From DYFT01 sp041695085 (lineage in GTDB: Bacteria; Bacteroidota; Ignavibacteria; UBA10030), in NCBI GenBank assembly GCA_041695085.1, contig JBGFRO010000049.1:78212-142211 (forward strand): 64,000 nt of DNA, given 5' to 3'. The notes below the pieces were generated by a model. It made no database searches, had not been told where the DNA came from, and worked only from the letters and a program-made list of their open reading frames with translations. The position numbers and the translations under genes were made by a program. Positions 50,991 through 59,928 of the stretch are shown in pieces (position 1 is the stretch's first letter; every line of letters starts with the position of its first letter).

Positions 50991-52502
50991 GTGAATCCCG
51001 TTGCACACCTTGAAGGAAAGCCTCGATGCCATTGCGGCATCTTCGGTATCTTCAATCACCCCGAAGCGTCCGTGATGACCTACTACGGTCTCCACGCGCT
51101 GCAGCACAGGGGTCAGGAAGCGACCGGCATTATCTCCAGTGAGTTCTTTCCGGAGGAGAACCGATCACGGTTCCATGCCCATAAGGGTGGAGGCCTCGTG
51201 GCCGATGTATTCAAGGACCCGGCCATTCTGACCGATCACTTAAAGGGCCATTCGGCTATTGGGCATAATCGTTACTCCACCACCGGTTCCGCCGCGAATA
51301 AATCGAATATCCAGCCGTTTGTTGTGAACTACAAAGGCGGCAACCTCGCCCTCGGTCACAATGGAAATCTTACCAACTTTCAAGCTCTTCGGTCGAAACT
51401 GCAGGCGGAGGGAACGATCTTCCAATCGACTTCCGACAGCGAGATTATTCTTCACCTTGTGGCAAGGAGCAAGTTCGAGAACCAAGTCCACCAAATCCGG
51501 GAGGCGCTCGATGCAGTGGAGGGGGCTTACTCTCTTGTCATCCTGACCGATACGAGTCTGATAGCGGCGCGTGACCCATATGGCATTCGCCCTCTGTGTC
51601 TGGGTCGAATCAAGAATGCCAGTGAACTTGGCGACGCCTATGTTGTCGCTTCGGAGACCTGTGCGTTTGATCTGATCGGTGCGGAGTACATCGGTGAAGT
51701 GGAACGGGGGGAAATCCTTGTGATCGATCGGGAAGGTGTCCAAACGGGAACGCTCAAATCGTACCACGTCTCCAAGAAATCCCCCACTCCCCATCACTGC
51801 ATTTTTGAGTACATCTATTTCTCGCGACCTGATAGCAAGATCTTTGGTGAGAACGTTGACAAAGTTCGCAGAAAGCTCGGGAAGATGCTGGCCGCCGAAG
51901 CCCCGGTCCGCCCGGCGGAAGATGACGATCGCGTCGTTGTGATCAGTGTTCCCGACTCGAGCAACACCGCCACCCTCGGTTTTGTCACGGAAGCAAACAA
52001 GCTTGGGGATGACGTTCGCCTGGAGATCGGTCTGATCAGAAGTCATTATGTGGGGAGGACCTTCATTCTCCCCGATCAAAACAGCCGTGAATTCAAGGTC
52101 AAGACCAAGTTCAACACCGTGAAAGGCGTTATCAAGGGGCGGAAGGTTGTCATCGTCGATGATTCGATTGTTCGTGGGACAACATCGAAGTTATTGGTGA
52201 AGTTGATTCGCGAGGCGGAGCCGAAAGAGATTCACTTTCGAGTTACTTCCCCCCCCATCAAGCATCCGTGCTACTATGGCATGGATTTTCCCAGTCGCGA
52301 CGAGTTGATCGCGAACCGCTGCGACAGTGACGTCGGCAAGATCGCACAGGAGCTTGGTGTCGATAGTCTTGCCTATCTTTCGATGGAGAAATTGCTCGAA
52401 GCTGCTCCGAACGGGGGCGTAAACTATTGTACGGCCTGTTTCAGTGGGTACTATCCCGTACCCATTGAAGCTCCCGTTAAGAAAGACGCGAACGATGTAT
52501 GA
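50991..52502 (+). CDS. purF: Amidophosphoribosyltransferase
   Basis: A Ntn-hydrolase that makes phosphoribosylamine, the first step of purine synthesis. The catalytic Cys begins CGIFGIFNHPEAS, preceded by 14 residues from GTG 50991, which would be a cleaved propeptide as in Bacillus PurF. The PRPP loop is VIVDDSIVRGTTS. Cysteines in ETCAFD, KHPCYYG and YCTACFSG match the [4Fe-4S] ligands of the Bacillus type. The GTG has no SD. An SD-preceded ATG at 51026 is one base out of frame and would give M-H-C-G-I-F if one C were removed. Overlaps pgsA by 4 bp. Confidence 0.93.
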   Translation: MNPVAHLEGKPRCHCGIFGIFNHPEASVMTYYGLHALQHRGQEATGIISSEFFPEENRSRFHAHKGGGLVADVFKDPAILTDHLKGHSAIGHNRYSTTGSAANKSNIQPFVVNYKGGNLALGHNGNLTNFQALRSKLQAEGTIFQSTSDSEIILHLVARSKFENQVHQIREALDAVEGAYSLVILTDTSLIAARDPYGIRPLCLGRIKNASELGDAYVVASETCAFDLIGAEYIGEVERGEILVIDREGVQTGTLKSYHVSKKSPTPHHCIFEYIYFSRPDSKIFGENVDKVRRKLGKMLAAEAPVRPAEDDDRVVVISVPDSSNTATLGFVTEANKLGDDVRLEIGLIRSHYVGRTFILPDQNSREFKVKTKFNTVKGVIKGRKVVIVDDSIVRGTTSKLLVKLIREAEPKEIHFRVTSPPIKHPCYYGMDFPSRDELIANRCDSDVGKIAQELGVDSLAYLSMEKLLEAAPNGGVNYCTACFSGYYPVPIEAPVKKDANDV

Positions 52503-53062
52503 CAACCGCTCGGATTTGGACGGTCTCCAACATTCTCAGCGCGAGTCGCATCCTACTCCTTTTGCCGCTCGCGCATTTTTTGTTGGACGACCAACCGGAG
52601 AGGAGGTGGTGGATCGCTGCGATCATCGTGGTTGCAACGGCAACAGATTTTTTGGATGGATACCTTGCGCGTCGTCGGCACGAAGTGACGGAACTAGGAA
52701 AGGTGATCGATCCTCTGGCGGATAAGATTGCCGTCGGTGGCGCTGCCGTGTTGATGACGTGGACGGGAGATCTGCCGCTCTGGTACGTGATTGTCGTGAT
52801 AGCTCGAGATATCCTCATTGTCACCGGCGGTTTGTATATCAAGTGGAAGAAGAACATCGTTGCCCAGTCAAACTGGCCGGGAAAAGTGGCGGTGAGTCTC
52901 ATCGCTCTCGTCCTTCTGCTCTCTGCACTCAACATAAAGTCGCTCGCGTCGGTTCGTGAGGCAGTGCTCTGGTTGAGCGTCGTTGCTATGGTTGTATCAC
53001 TTGTCAGTTATCTCCAACGTCTGTTCATTGGCTACCCGGGTGGGAACAAGGTGAAGCTTTAA
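52499..53062 (+). CDS. pgsA: CDP-alcohol phosphatidyltransferase (PgsA-like)
   Basis: A 187-residue membrane enzyme with about five to six helices. The CDP-alcohol phosphotransferase signature D-G-x2-A-R-x8-G-x3-D-x3-D is complete (FLDGYLARRR, then LGKVIDPLADK). The length and N-terminus (TVSNILSASRILLLLPL) fit CDP-diacylglycerol-glycerol-3-phosphate 3-phosphatidyltransferase. It lies between purF and ftsY with 4-bp overlap and 0-bp spacing. Confidence 0.88.
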   Translation: MTTARIWTVSNILSASRILLLLPLAHFLLDDQPERRWWIAAIIVVATATDFLDGYLARRRHEVTELGKVIDPLADKIAVGGAAVLMTWTGDLPLWYVIVVIARDILIVTGGLYIKWKKNIVAQSNWPGKVAVSLIALVLLLSALNIKSLASVREAVLWLSVVAMVVSLVSYLQRLFIGYPGGNKVKL

Positions 53063-54022
53063 ATGGGTTTGATCGATCGACTGCGGAAATTCACCGAAGG
53101 CCTGACGAAAACACGTGAGTCCTTCGTTCAAAAAGTGGTTCAGCTTGTCAGTACGAAGACGAGCGTTGACGATGACTTCCTCGAGAAATTGGAAGAGATT
53201 CTGATTTCTGCAGATGTGGGAGTGAAGACGACGCAGATGATTGTGGAGCGACTGAAGGAACGTGCGAAGCGGGAGGGATTCGACACATCGGAGAAATTGC
53301 TGCATCTCGTGCAGCAAGAGATCGCCGCGCTCCTGCATCTCAATGGTACGGTGACGCAGCAGGAATTGACGCTGCCCGAGTCTCCACGCCCGTATGTGAT
53401 GATGATTGTAGGCGTGAATGGAGTGGGGAAGACAACAACGATCGGCAAACTTGCTTACAATTATCGGTTGGCCGGATACAAAGTTGTGGTGGGAGCGGCT
53501 GATACATTCCGGGCCGCTGCAAATGAGCAGCTTGAAATCTGGGCTTCCCGCGCCGGTGTTCCGATCGTTCAACAGGCTCAAGGAGCCGATCCGGGGGCCG
53601 TGGCGTTTGACGCGCTCGATTCCGCTCTTGCACAGAAAGCGGATGTTGTGATCATCGATACAGCAGGGCGACTCCATACAAAAGTCAATCTTATGGAGGA
53701 GCTGAAAAAGATCCGCCGCGTGCTCGGTAAACGACTTCCCGGCGCTCCGCACGAAGTTCTCCTTGTGCTCGATGCAAGCACCGGACAAAATGCTCTTCAA
53801 CAAGTACGACACTTCACCCATGCCGTCGACGTGACGGGACTCGTCTTGACGAAGCTCGACGGCACGGCAAAAGGAGGGATTGTTCTGGCGATCAGTAATG
53901 AGTTGAGTATTCCGGTGAAGTTTATCGGGGTGGGGGAGAAAATCGATGATCTTCAGGTATTCGATCGCCACGCCTTTGTACAGGCTCTCTTTGAAGGGGG
54001 ACAACTCGTTCAACGTACTTAA
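53063..54022 (+). CDS. ftsY: Signal recognition particle receptor FtsY
   Basis: A 319-residue SRP-type GTPase without a long acidic A domain. The N domain (about 1-100) is followed by the G domain: GVNGVGKTTTIGKLAY, the insertion-box-side DTFRAAANEQL, DTAGRLHTKVNLMEEL and TKLDGTAKGG. It docks ribosome-SRP complexes at the membrane. It starts right after pgsA. Confidence 0.97.
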   Translation: MGLIDRLRKFTEGLTKTRESFVQKVVQLVSTKTSVDDDFLEKLEEILISADVGVKTTQMIVERLKERAKREGFDTSEKLLHLVQQEIAALLHLNGTVTQQELTLPESPRPYVMMIVGVNGVGKTTTIGKLAYNYRLAGYKVVVGAADTFRAAANEQLEIWASRAGVPIVQQAQGADPGAVAFDALDSALAQKADVVIIDTAGRLHTKVNLMEELKKIRRVLGKRLPGAPHEVLLVLDASTGQNALQQVRHFTHAVDVTGLVLTKLDGTAKGGIVLAISNELSIPVKFIGVGEKIDDLQVFDRHAFVQALFEGGQLVQRT

Positions 54023-54052
54023 CTTGCGCACATTCCTTGGTGCGAATCCTGT

Positions 54053-55069
54053 ATGAAATTAACCTACTCGCTGTATGAACTCAAGCTTCGTCACACATTC
54101 ACCATCTCTCGAAGTTCGCGAGATGTCTCGCCGGTCGTCCTGGTGGAACTCGAACACGACGGCATCATTGGGTACGGAGAGGCTGCTCCATCGCGCCGCT
54201 ATGGGGAGACGGTGGAGACGGTACAAGCTTTTCTTTCTCGACTCGATCTGGGACGATTTCCCGACGGCTTCCAGATTGAATCGATCCTTCACTACGTAAA
54301 CGACGTTGAAGAAGCAAACTACTCGGCCAAAGCGGCGGTCGATATCGCACTGCACGATTGGCTTGGAAAGAAGGTCGGGCTGCCACTCTGGAAATACTGG
54401 GGGCTCGATCCCTCGAAAGCCCCCCTTACCTCTTTCACCATCGGCATCGATACGCCAGAGATGATCGAACGGAAAGTGCATGAGGCGGAGGAGTTTCCAA
54501 TCCTCAAAATCAAATTGGGTGGGTCGAATGACGAGGAAATCATTCGGACCATCCGCAAGGTGACCTCCAAGACGCTGCGTGTCGATGCCAACGAAGGTTG
54601 GAAGACGAAAGAGGTGGCTGTTGAAAAAATCAAATGGCTGGAGCAGGAGGGAGTTGAGTTCGTCGAACAGCCGATGCCTGCTGAGGACCTTGCAGGAACG
54701 GCGTGGGTGCGCGAGCGGGTCAACCTTCCGCTCGTTGCCGATGAAAATTCATTGCGGCTTCATGATGTCCCCCAGCTGCAAAACGCCTTCGATGGGATCA
54801 ATATCAAGCTGATGAAGTGCACAGGTTTACGGGAAGGACTCCGTATGGTGCACACCGCACTCGCATGCAAGATGAAAATCATGATTGGATGCATGATCGA
54901 GACATCCGTGGCGATTTCTGCAGCGGCCCAGTTGACACCGTTGCTCAATTATGCCGATCTCGATGGTGCCATTCTGACGACGAACGATCCGTTCGACGGC
55001 GTACGAATCGAGCAGGGCCGACTTATCTTGCTCGATCGACCCGGCATCGGTGTCATCAAGAAAGCGTGA
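54053..55069 (+). CDS. Dipeptide epimerase (enolase superfamily)
   Basis: A 338-residue muconate-cycloisomerase-type enzyme, closest to L-Ala-D/L-Glu epimerases that recycle cell-wall dipeptides. The catalytic K-x-K is in ILKIKLGG, the metal ligands are in RVDANEGW, EFVEQPMP and VADENS, and the second lysine is in NIKLMKCTG. The metal-dependent half-barrel is complete. Exact dipeptide preference cannot be read from the sequence. Confidence 0.88.
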   Translation: MKLTYSLYELKLRHTFTISRSSRDVSPVVLVELEHDGIIGYGEAAPSRRYGETVETVQAFLSRLDLGRFPDGFQIESILHYVNDVEEANYSAKAAVDIALHDWLGKKVGLPLWKYWGLDPSKAPLTSFTIGIDTPEMIERKVHEAEEFPILKIKLGGSNDEEIIRTIRKVTSKTLRVDANEGWKTKEVAVEKIKWLEQEGVEFVEQPMPAEDLAGTAWVRERVNLPLVADENSLRLHDVPQLQNAFDGINIKLMKCTGLREGLRMVHTALACKMKIMIGCMIETSVAISAAAQLTPLLNYADLDGAILTTNDPFDGVRIEQGRLILLDRPGIGVIKKA

Positions 55070-55097
55070 CTTGGCGCGACGTGCCTCATGTAAGGCG

Positions 55098-55304
55098 ATG
55101 CTGTTAAAGCGTCCCACATATCGCCGATTCGATTATTCGCCCCGCTATTACAAGCCGCAGCTGGACAAGAAGGTGCGCTTCAAGGAGCAGATGCGTCGGG
55201 AACGAATGAAAGCCCGGCGAAAGTCGCGGCCGGTGATTGTTTGGGGAGTGATTCTCTTCCTTGTGGTTTATGCTTATATCTATTTATCCGGAGTTGGTCG
55301 TTAA
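55098..55304 (+). CDS. Small basic membrane protein upstream of mutL
   Basis: A 68-residue protein: a basic, aromatic N-terminus (RRFDYSPRYYKPQLD), many Arg and Lys residues, then one C-terminal membrane helix (about 46-64). It resembles the short 'F-x-Y-x-P-R-x-Y' proteins found beside mutL in Bacteroidota. The start is taken at ATG 55098; an upstream GTG/ATG-type extension into the epimerase gene is unlikely. Function unknown. Confidence 0.65.
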   Translation: MLLKRPTYRRFDYSPRYYKPQLDKKVRFKEQMRRERMKARRKSRPVIVWGVILFLVVYAYIYLSGVGR

Positions 55305-55305
55305 C

Positions 55306-57174
55306 GTGGGAGCGAAGATTCACATATTGGAGCCGGAGCTGGCAAACAAGATCGCGGCAGGAGAAGTGGTCCAACGGCCGGCATCGGTTGTGAAAGAACT
55401 GATCGAAAACTCGATTGACGCCGGTGCCACCTCCATCACCATTATCGTGAAAGATGCCGGTCGTTCACTCATTCAGGTTGTCGATGACGGAGAAGGAATG
55501 TCGCAAGAGGACGCCCTGCTTGCCTTCGAACGACACGCCACGAGCAAGATCGCTGCTCCGGAGGACCTCGAAGCGATCCGCACGTTGGGATTTCGAGGTG
55601 AAGCGTTGGCCTCGATCGCAGCCGTCGCGCATGTGGAACTTCGAACACGTCGACGGATCGATGCGATGGGGACGTTGATTCGGATCGAAGGGAGTGAGCT
55701 GAAGGAGCAATCCGGGATAGGGATGGAACCAGGGACTTTCATTGCCGTGCGCCATCTTTTCTACAACACGCCGGCGCGGCGGAATTTTCTCAAAACCCGC
55801 AACACGGAGTTGAAAAATATCACCGATGCCGTGACCCGAATGGCGGTTGCGTATCCCTCCCTCGCGTGGCGCTATGAGAGTGATGATGAAGTGTTGCTCG
55901 ATTTGCGCCCCGCGTCGCGCGAAGATCGCTTGAAGGATCTGTTTGGAGAGAGACAATTCGAGGCGCTCTTGCGCGTTGAGTCTGCAAATGAGTACTTGAA
56001 GATCGATGGCTACGTCGGAAAGCCTCATTTCGCTCGGAAGAGTCGGGTCGACCAATTTCTGTTTATCAATCATCGGTTTGTTGTCAATCGGGCGATCAAT
56101 CATGCTGTCTTTCAGGCGTACGAACATCTCCTCATCAAAGGACAGTTTCCCTTCTACACGCTGAACATCGAACTCGATCCCCGAAAAGTGGATGTCAATG
56201 TGCATCCTTCCAAGATGGAAGTAAAGTTCGAGAATGAGTCTGCAGTCTACCGTATGGTGCTGACGGCGGTCCGGAAAGTACTGGGGGCAAGCGACAGCGC
56301 GCCTGAGATGGCATTCGTGGAGCAGGAAATTTCGGGTACATCGGCAGACCGCCTGCGATTTGCCAATACGTGGCAGTCACGCACCCAAATTCCCCGCTCG
56401 CCGGTATCGGTGCCTCCCGGCTCAACCCAATTCGATCTTTCGAAGCTTTTCGGACGAGTGGAACAACGGCTCGAGGAAGGGCGGGTTGAGCGGGATGGTG
56501 AGGCGACGTATCCAGCCGATCTGGGAACTGAAAAGGACGTTCCTCGTGAGCGGATTGTCCAGCACACGGCGCAATCAACCGGTACCGGGGAGGCAGAGGG
56601 GGGCGAAGCGCGAGCGATCTGGCAGATTCAAAACAAATACATTCTTTCGCAGGTCAAGAGTGGCTTGCTCATCATCGATCAACACGTAGCTCACGAGCGC
56701 ATCCTTTATGAAAAAGTGTTGAGCCAGTTTCAGAACACCCTGCCCTCTACGCAGCAATTGCTTTTTCCCCATACCGTCCAAATGAGCGCGAGTGATTATA
56801 GTCTCGTGATGGAATTGAAAGACGACCTTGCGAAGATCGGATTCGACTTGAAGTTGTTCGGCAAGAACACAGTGGTCATTGAAGGAATTCCGGCTGATGT
56901 GCGTGTCGGGAGTGAAGCGAGAATCCTGCAAGATGTGCTCGATGAGTTCAAAAACGATGAGCATCATCAGATGATCGATGCACGCGATAAGCTCGCAAAG
57001 TCATTTGCCTGTAAAGCGGCTGTCAAGGCGGGGGATAAGCTCACCTCGGCGGAGATGCTCGTTTTAATCGACCAACTCTTCGCCACCCAGATGCCCTATG
57101 TTTGTCCTCACGGGCGGCCGGTCATGGTGAAGATTCCAGTGGAAGAGTTGGATCGCCGCTTTGGTCGTACATAA
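55306..57174 (+). CDS. mutL: DNA mismatch repair protein MutL (endonuclease type)
   Basis: A 622-residue protein. The GHKL ATPase domain has VVKELIENSIDAGA, DDGEGM and GFRGEALASIAAV. The C-terminal domain carries the metal-dependent nicking motif DQHVAHERILYE near residue 460 and CPHGRPV near residue 600, so it is the endonuclease form found in bacteria without MutH. The start is GTG 55306, one base after the previous stop; the open frame extends upstream in the neighbouring gene. Confidence 0.96.
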   Translation: MGAKIHILEPELANKIAAGEVVQRPASVVKELIENSIDAGATSITIIVKDAGRSLIQVVDDGEGMSQEDALLAFERHATSKIAAPEDLEAIRTLGFRGEALASIAAVAHVELRTRRRIDAMGTLIRIEGSELKEQSGIGMEPGTFIAVRHLFYNTPARRNFLKTRNTELKNITDAVTRMAVAYPSLAWRYESDDEVLLDLRPASREDRLKDLFGERQFEALLRVESANEYLKIDGYVGKPHFARKSRVDQFLFINHRFVVNRAINHAVFQAYEHLLIKGQFPFYTLNIELDPRKVDVNVHPSKMEVKFENESAVYRMVLTAVRKVLGASDSAPEMAFVEQEISGTSADRLRFANTWQSRTQIPRSPVSVPPGSTQFDLSKLFGRVEQRLEEGRVERDGEATYPADLGTEKDVPRERIVQHTAQSTGTGEAEGGEARAIWQIQNKYILSQVKSGLLIIDQHVAHERILYEKVLSQFQNTLPSTQQLLFPHTVQMSASDYSLVMELKDDLAKIGFDLKLFGKNTVVIEGIPADVRVGSEARILQDVLDEFKNDEHHQMIDARDKLAKSFACKAAVKAGDKLTSAEMLVLIDQLFATQMPYVCPHGRPVMVKIPVEELDRRFGRT

Positions 57175-57333
57175 TGAACGGCAGTTGATTTTCATCTCGA
57201 TACGGTAGATGTCAAAGAGGTCTCGATCGACTGCTCAACGTCGAGGATCAAGTTGACGACTTTGTAAATTGGACATCGATGTTCAAGCTTCTCCACTACA
57301 CCACGATCGTTACACAATGGGAAGGATTGTGCG

Positions 57334-58998
57334 ATGAACAACAACCTTGATCAAATCAAAGCCGCGCGCCTGCGGTGGGAGGAATCGGTGCGCGCGACGG
57401 GGAAGGTTCGACCCGTGAAATTCACGACCGTGAGCGGGGAACCGATCGAGATGCTGTATGATCCGGAGAATGTGCAAGGCATCGACTATCTCCGCGACAT
57501 TGGATTTCCCGGAGAGTTCCCATACACGCGCGGAATCCACGCGACCGGCTATCGGGGGAAGTTGTGGACGATGCGTCAATTTGCCGGCTTCGGAACGCCG
57601 GAGGATACTAACGCACGTTACCATTACTTACTCGACCATGGTCAAACCGGACTCTCTGTGGCATTCGATCTGCCGACCTTAATGGGACGCGACGCCGATG
57701 ATCCTCTGTCGGAAGGGGAGGTAGGCATCTGCGGTGTCTCTGTCAGTTCGCTGGCGGACATGGAAATCTTGTTCAAGGGAATCAATTTAGGTGAGATCTC
57801 GACCTCGATGACGATCAACGCGCCGGCTGCGATGATGATGGCCTTCTATCTTGTCGTCGCGGAGAAGGAAGGGGTTGATCTGAAGAAGTTGCGTGGTACG
57901 ATTCAAGCGGATATCCTCAAGGAATACATCGCCCAGAAAGAGTGGATCTATCCACCCGAGCCCTCCATGCGGTTGATCATCGACATGTTCGAGTTTATGA
58001 ACAAGGAGGTGCCGCAGTGGAATCCTATCTCCGTAAGCGGCTATCATATTCGGGAAGCCGGTTCCACGGCGGTACAGGAACTTGCCTTCACGCTTGCCGA
58101 CGGTTTTGCGTACGTGGAGGCGGGCATCGCACGGGGACTGAACGTCGACGATTTCGTTCCGCGCATCTCTTTCTTCTTCAATTCTCACATCGACTTCTTT
58201 GAAGAGATCGCGAAGTTTCGAGCGGCACGTCGGATCTGGGCCAAGCGTCTGCGAAACACGTACGGCGCGAAAAATCCCCGTTCGTGGATGCTTCGTTTCC
58301 ACACGCAGACGGCCGGATGTTCGCTCACCGCCCAACAGCCGGAGAACAACATCGTCCGGACAGCTTTTGAGGCGCTTGCCGGTGTGTTGGGAGGTACACA
58401 ATCACTCCACACCAACTCCATGGACGAAACACTGGCACTACCGTCCGAAAAAGCTGTGAAGATCGCCCTTCGTACGCAACAAATCATTGCTTATGAGACA
58501 GGTGTGCCGAACACCATCGATCCGCTTGCAGGCAGCTACTTCATTGAAGCCCTCACAACGAAGATGGAGGAAAGAGCCGAGCAGTACTTTGAAAAGATCG
58601 ATACGTTCGGGGGAGTCATACCGGCAATTGAGGCAGGATTCTTCCAACGCGAGATTGCGGATGCCGCGTATCGTTATCAACGCGAACTTGACTTGAAGGA
58701 AAAGATCATCGTCGGTGTGAATGAATTCGTGGAGGGGGAGGAAAAGCTTGATATCCCCATTCTCGTGATTTCGCCGGAAGTGGAGATAAAACAGAGGAAA
58801 CGACTGGCCGATCTGAGGCAGAGCAGAAATCCGGTGGCAGTGGAGGAGTCGCTGGCTGCACTCCGGCAAGCAGCACGCGACGGGAACAACATGATGCCGG
58901 CACTCCTGCAATGCACAAGGTCGTATGTTACCCTGGGTGAAATGTGCAGCACGCTCGCTGAAGTGTTTGGAGTGTACGAGGAGCCGGCGGTCTTCTAA
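57334..58998 (+). CDS. B12-dependent acyl-CoA mutase large subunit (isobutyryl-CoA-mutase-like)
   Basis: A 554-residue catalytic TIM-barrel subunit of the methylmalonyl-CoA mutase family, lacking the B12 domain. In methylmalonyl-CoA mutase, Tyr89 and Arg207 hold the substrate carboxylate. Here the same sites, with the same 118-residue spacing, are Phe83 (TMRQFAGFG) and Gln201 (EYIAQKEW). These are the residues known from isobutyryl-CoA mutase. The catalytic His is kept (His238 in SGYHIREAG). The end, FGVYEEPAVF, also resembles IcmA. GAAGG precedes ATG 57334. Probable partner: the small subunit at 63231. Confidence 0.88.
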   Translation: MNNNLDQIKAARLRWEESVRATGKVRPVKFTTVSGEPIEMLYDPENVQGIDYLRDIGFPGEFPYTRGIHATGYRGKLWTMRQFAGFGTPEDTNARYHYLLDHGQTGLSVAFDLPTLMGRDADDPLSEGEVGICGVSVSSLADMEILFKGINLGEISTSMTINAPAAMMMAFYLVVAEKEGVDLKKLRGTIQADILKEYIAQKEWIYPPEPSMRLIIDMFEFMNKEVPQWNPISVSGYHIREAGSTAVQELAFTLADGFAYVEAGIARGLNVDDFVPRISFFFNSHIDFFEEIAKFRAARRIWAKRLRNTYGAKNPRSWMLRFHTQTAGCSLTAQQPENNIVRTAFEALAGVLGGTQSLHTNSMDETLALPSEKAVKIALRTQQIIAYETGVPNTIDPLAGSYFIEALTTKMEERAEQYFEKIDTFGGVIPAIEAGFFQREIADAAYRYQRELDLKEKIIVGVNEFVEGEEKLDIPILVISPEVEIKQRKRLADLRQSRNPVAVEESLAALRQAARDGNNMMPALLQCTRSYVTLGEMCSTLAEVFGVYEEPAVF

Positions 58999-59031
58999 AT
59001 CCCGTTCTCCACAACCGACCACCGGACCCTG

Positions 59032-59922
59032 ATGAAATCGCTCCTGCGTCTTTTGAGGCTCCCGCAATGGCTGAAGAACTTCTTCATCTTCGCACCCCTG
59101 ATCTTCTCGAAGCATCTGTTTGAGGAGGGATTTTTCCTCACCACGGTGAGTGCTTTCTTCGTTTTTTCGTTTCTCTCGAGTGCGGTTTACATTATTAACG
59201 ATATTGCTGACCGCGAGTCTGATCGCCTCCATCCCGTCAAAAGATTTCGCCCAATTGCCGCAGGTGTCATCAGCATTGCGCAGGGTGTTCTCTTTGCTGC
59301 TCTTCTGTTGGCACTCACCGCTGCGCTAGCAGCCCCCTTAAACCCCAAGTTTCAAATTGCAGCAGGACTGTATTTTGTGCTGAATCTCGCCTATTCCTTC
59401 TTTCTCAAGAAAGTCATTTTGGTGGATGTCTTCATCATCGCGTCCGGTTTTATGCTTCGGGTTCTTGGGGGGGCATTCGTGATCAATGTTCAGGTCTCGC
59501 ATTGGCTGGTGCTGTGCACGCTCTTTGTTTCCCTCTTTCTGGCTATCTCGAAACGGAGGGGAGAGCTCCTCCTCGCGCAAAGTACGGAAGGATTTGAAGG
59601 AAGAGCCGTGTTACGCGAGTACGACTTGAATTTCATCGATCAATTGATGACGGTCACTGCCTCCGGCATGGCGATCTCGTACGCTCTCTATACGGTTGCC
59701 GAACGGACGGTGATGGTCTTTGGAACCGAGAATCTCATCTTCACGACCGTATTTGTCTTGTTCGGCATCTTTCGATATCTTTATCTTGTCCGTGTCAAAA
59801 AGACGGACGACAATCCGACGCATCTGCTCGCGACCGATCCAGTCATGCTGTTGAATGTCGCGGGGTGGTTTCTTACATGCATTGCAATTATCTATTATCA
59901 GGAAATCAAAGTTTGGTTTTGA
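59032..59922 (+). CDS. UbiA-family decaprenyl-phosphate phosphoribosyltransferase-like protein
   Basis: A 296-residue, eight-to-nine-helix UbiA-superfamily protein. The first aspartate-rich motif NDIADRESDRLHPVKRFRP matches DPPR synthases, which attach phosphoribose from PRPP to polyprenyl phosphate, rather than quinone-pathway prenyltransferases. In mycobacteria this starts decaprenyl-phospho-arabinose synthesis. The matching epimerase genes are not in this window, so the end product is unknown. DUF362 follows 6 bp later. Confidence 0.82.
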   Translation: MKSLLRLLRLPQWLKNFFIFAPLIFSKHLFEEGFFLTTVSAFFVFSFLSSAVYIINDIADRESDRLHPVKRFRPIAAGVISIAQGVLFAALLLALTAALAAPLNPKFQIAAGLYFVLNLAYSFFLKKVILVDVFIIASGFMLRVLGGAFVINVQVSHWLVLCTLFVSLFLAISKRRGELLLAQSTEGFEGRAVLREYDLNFIDQLMTVTASGMAISYALYTVAERTVMVFGTENLIFTTVFVLFGIFRYLYLVRVKKTDDNPTHLLATDPVMLLNVAGWFLTCIAIIYYQEIKVWF

Positions 59923-59928
59923 TGTTCT

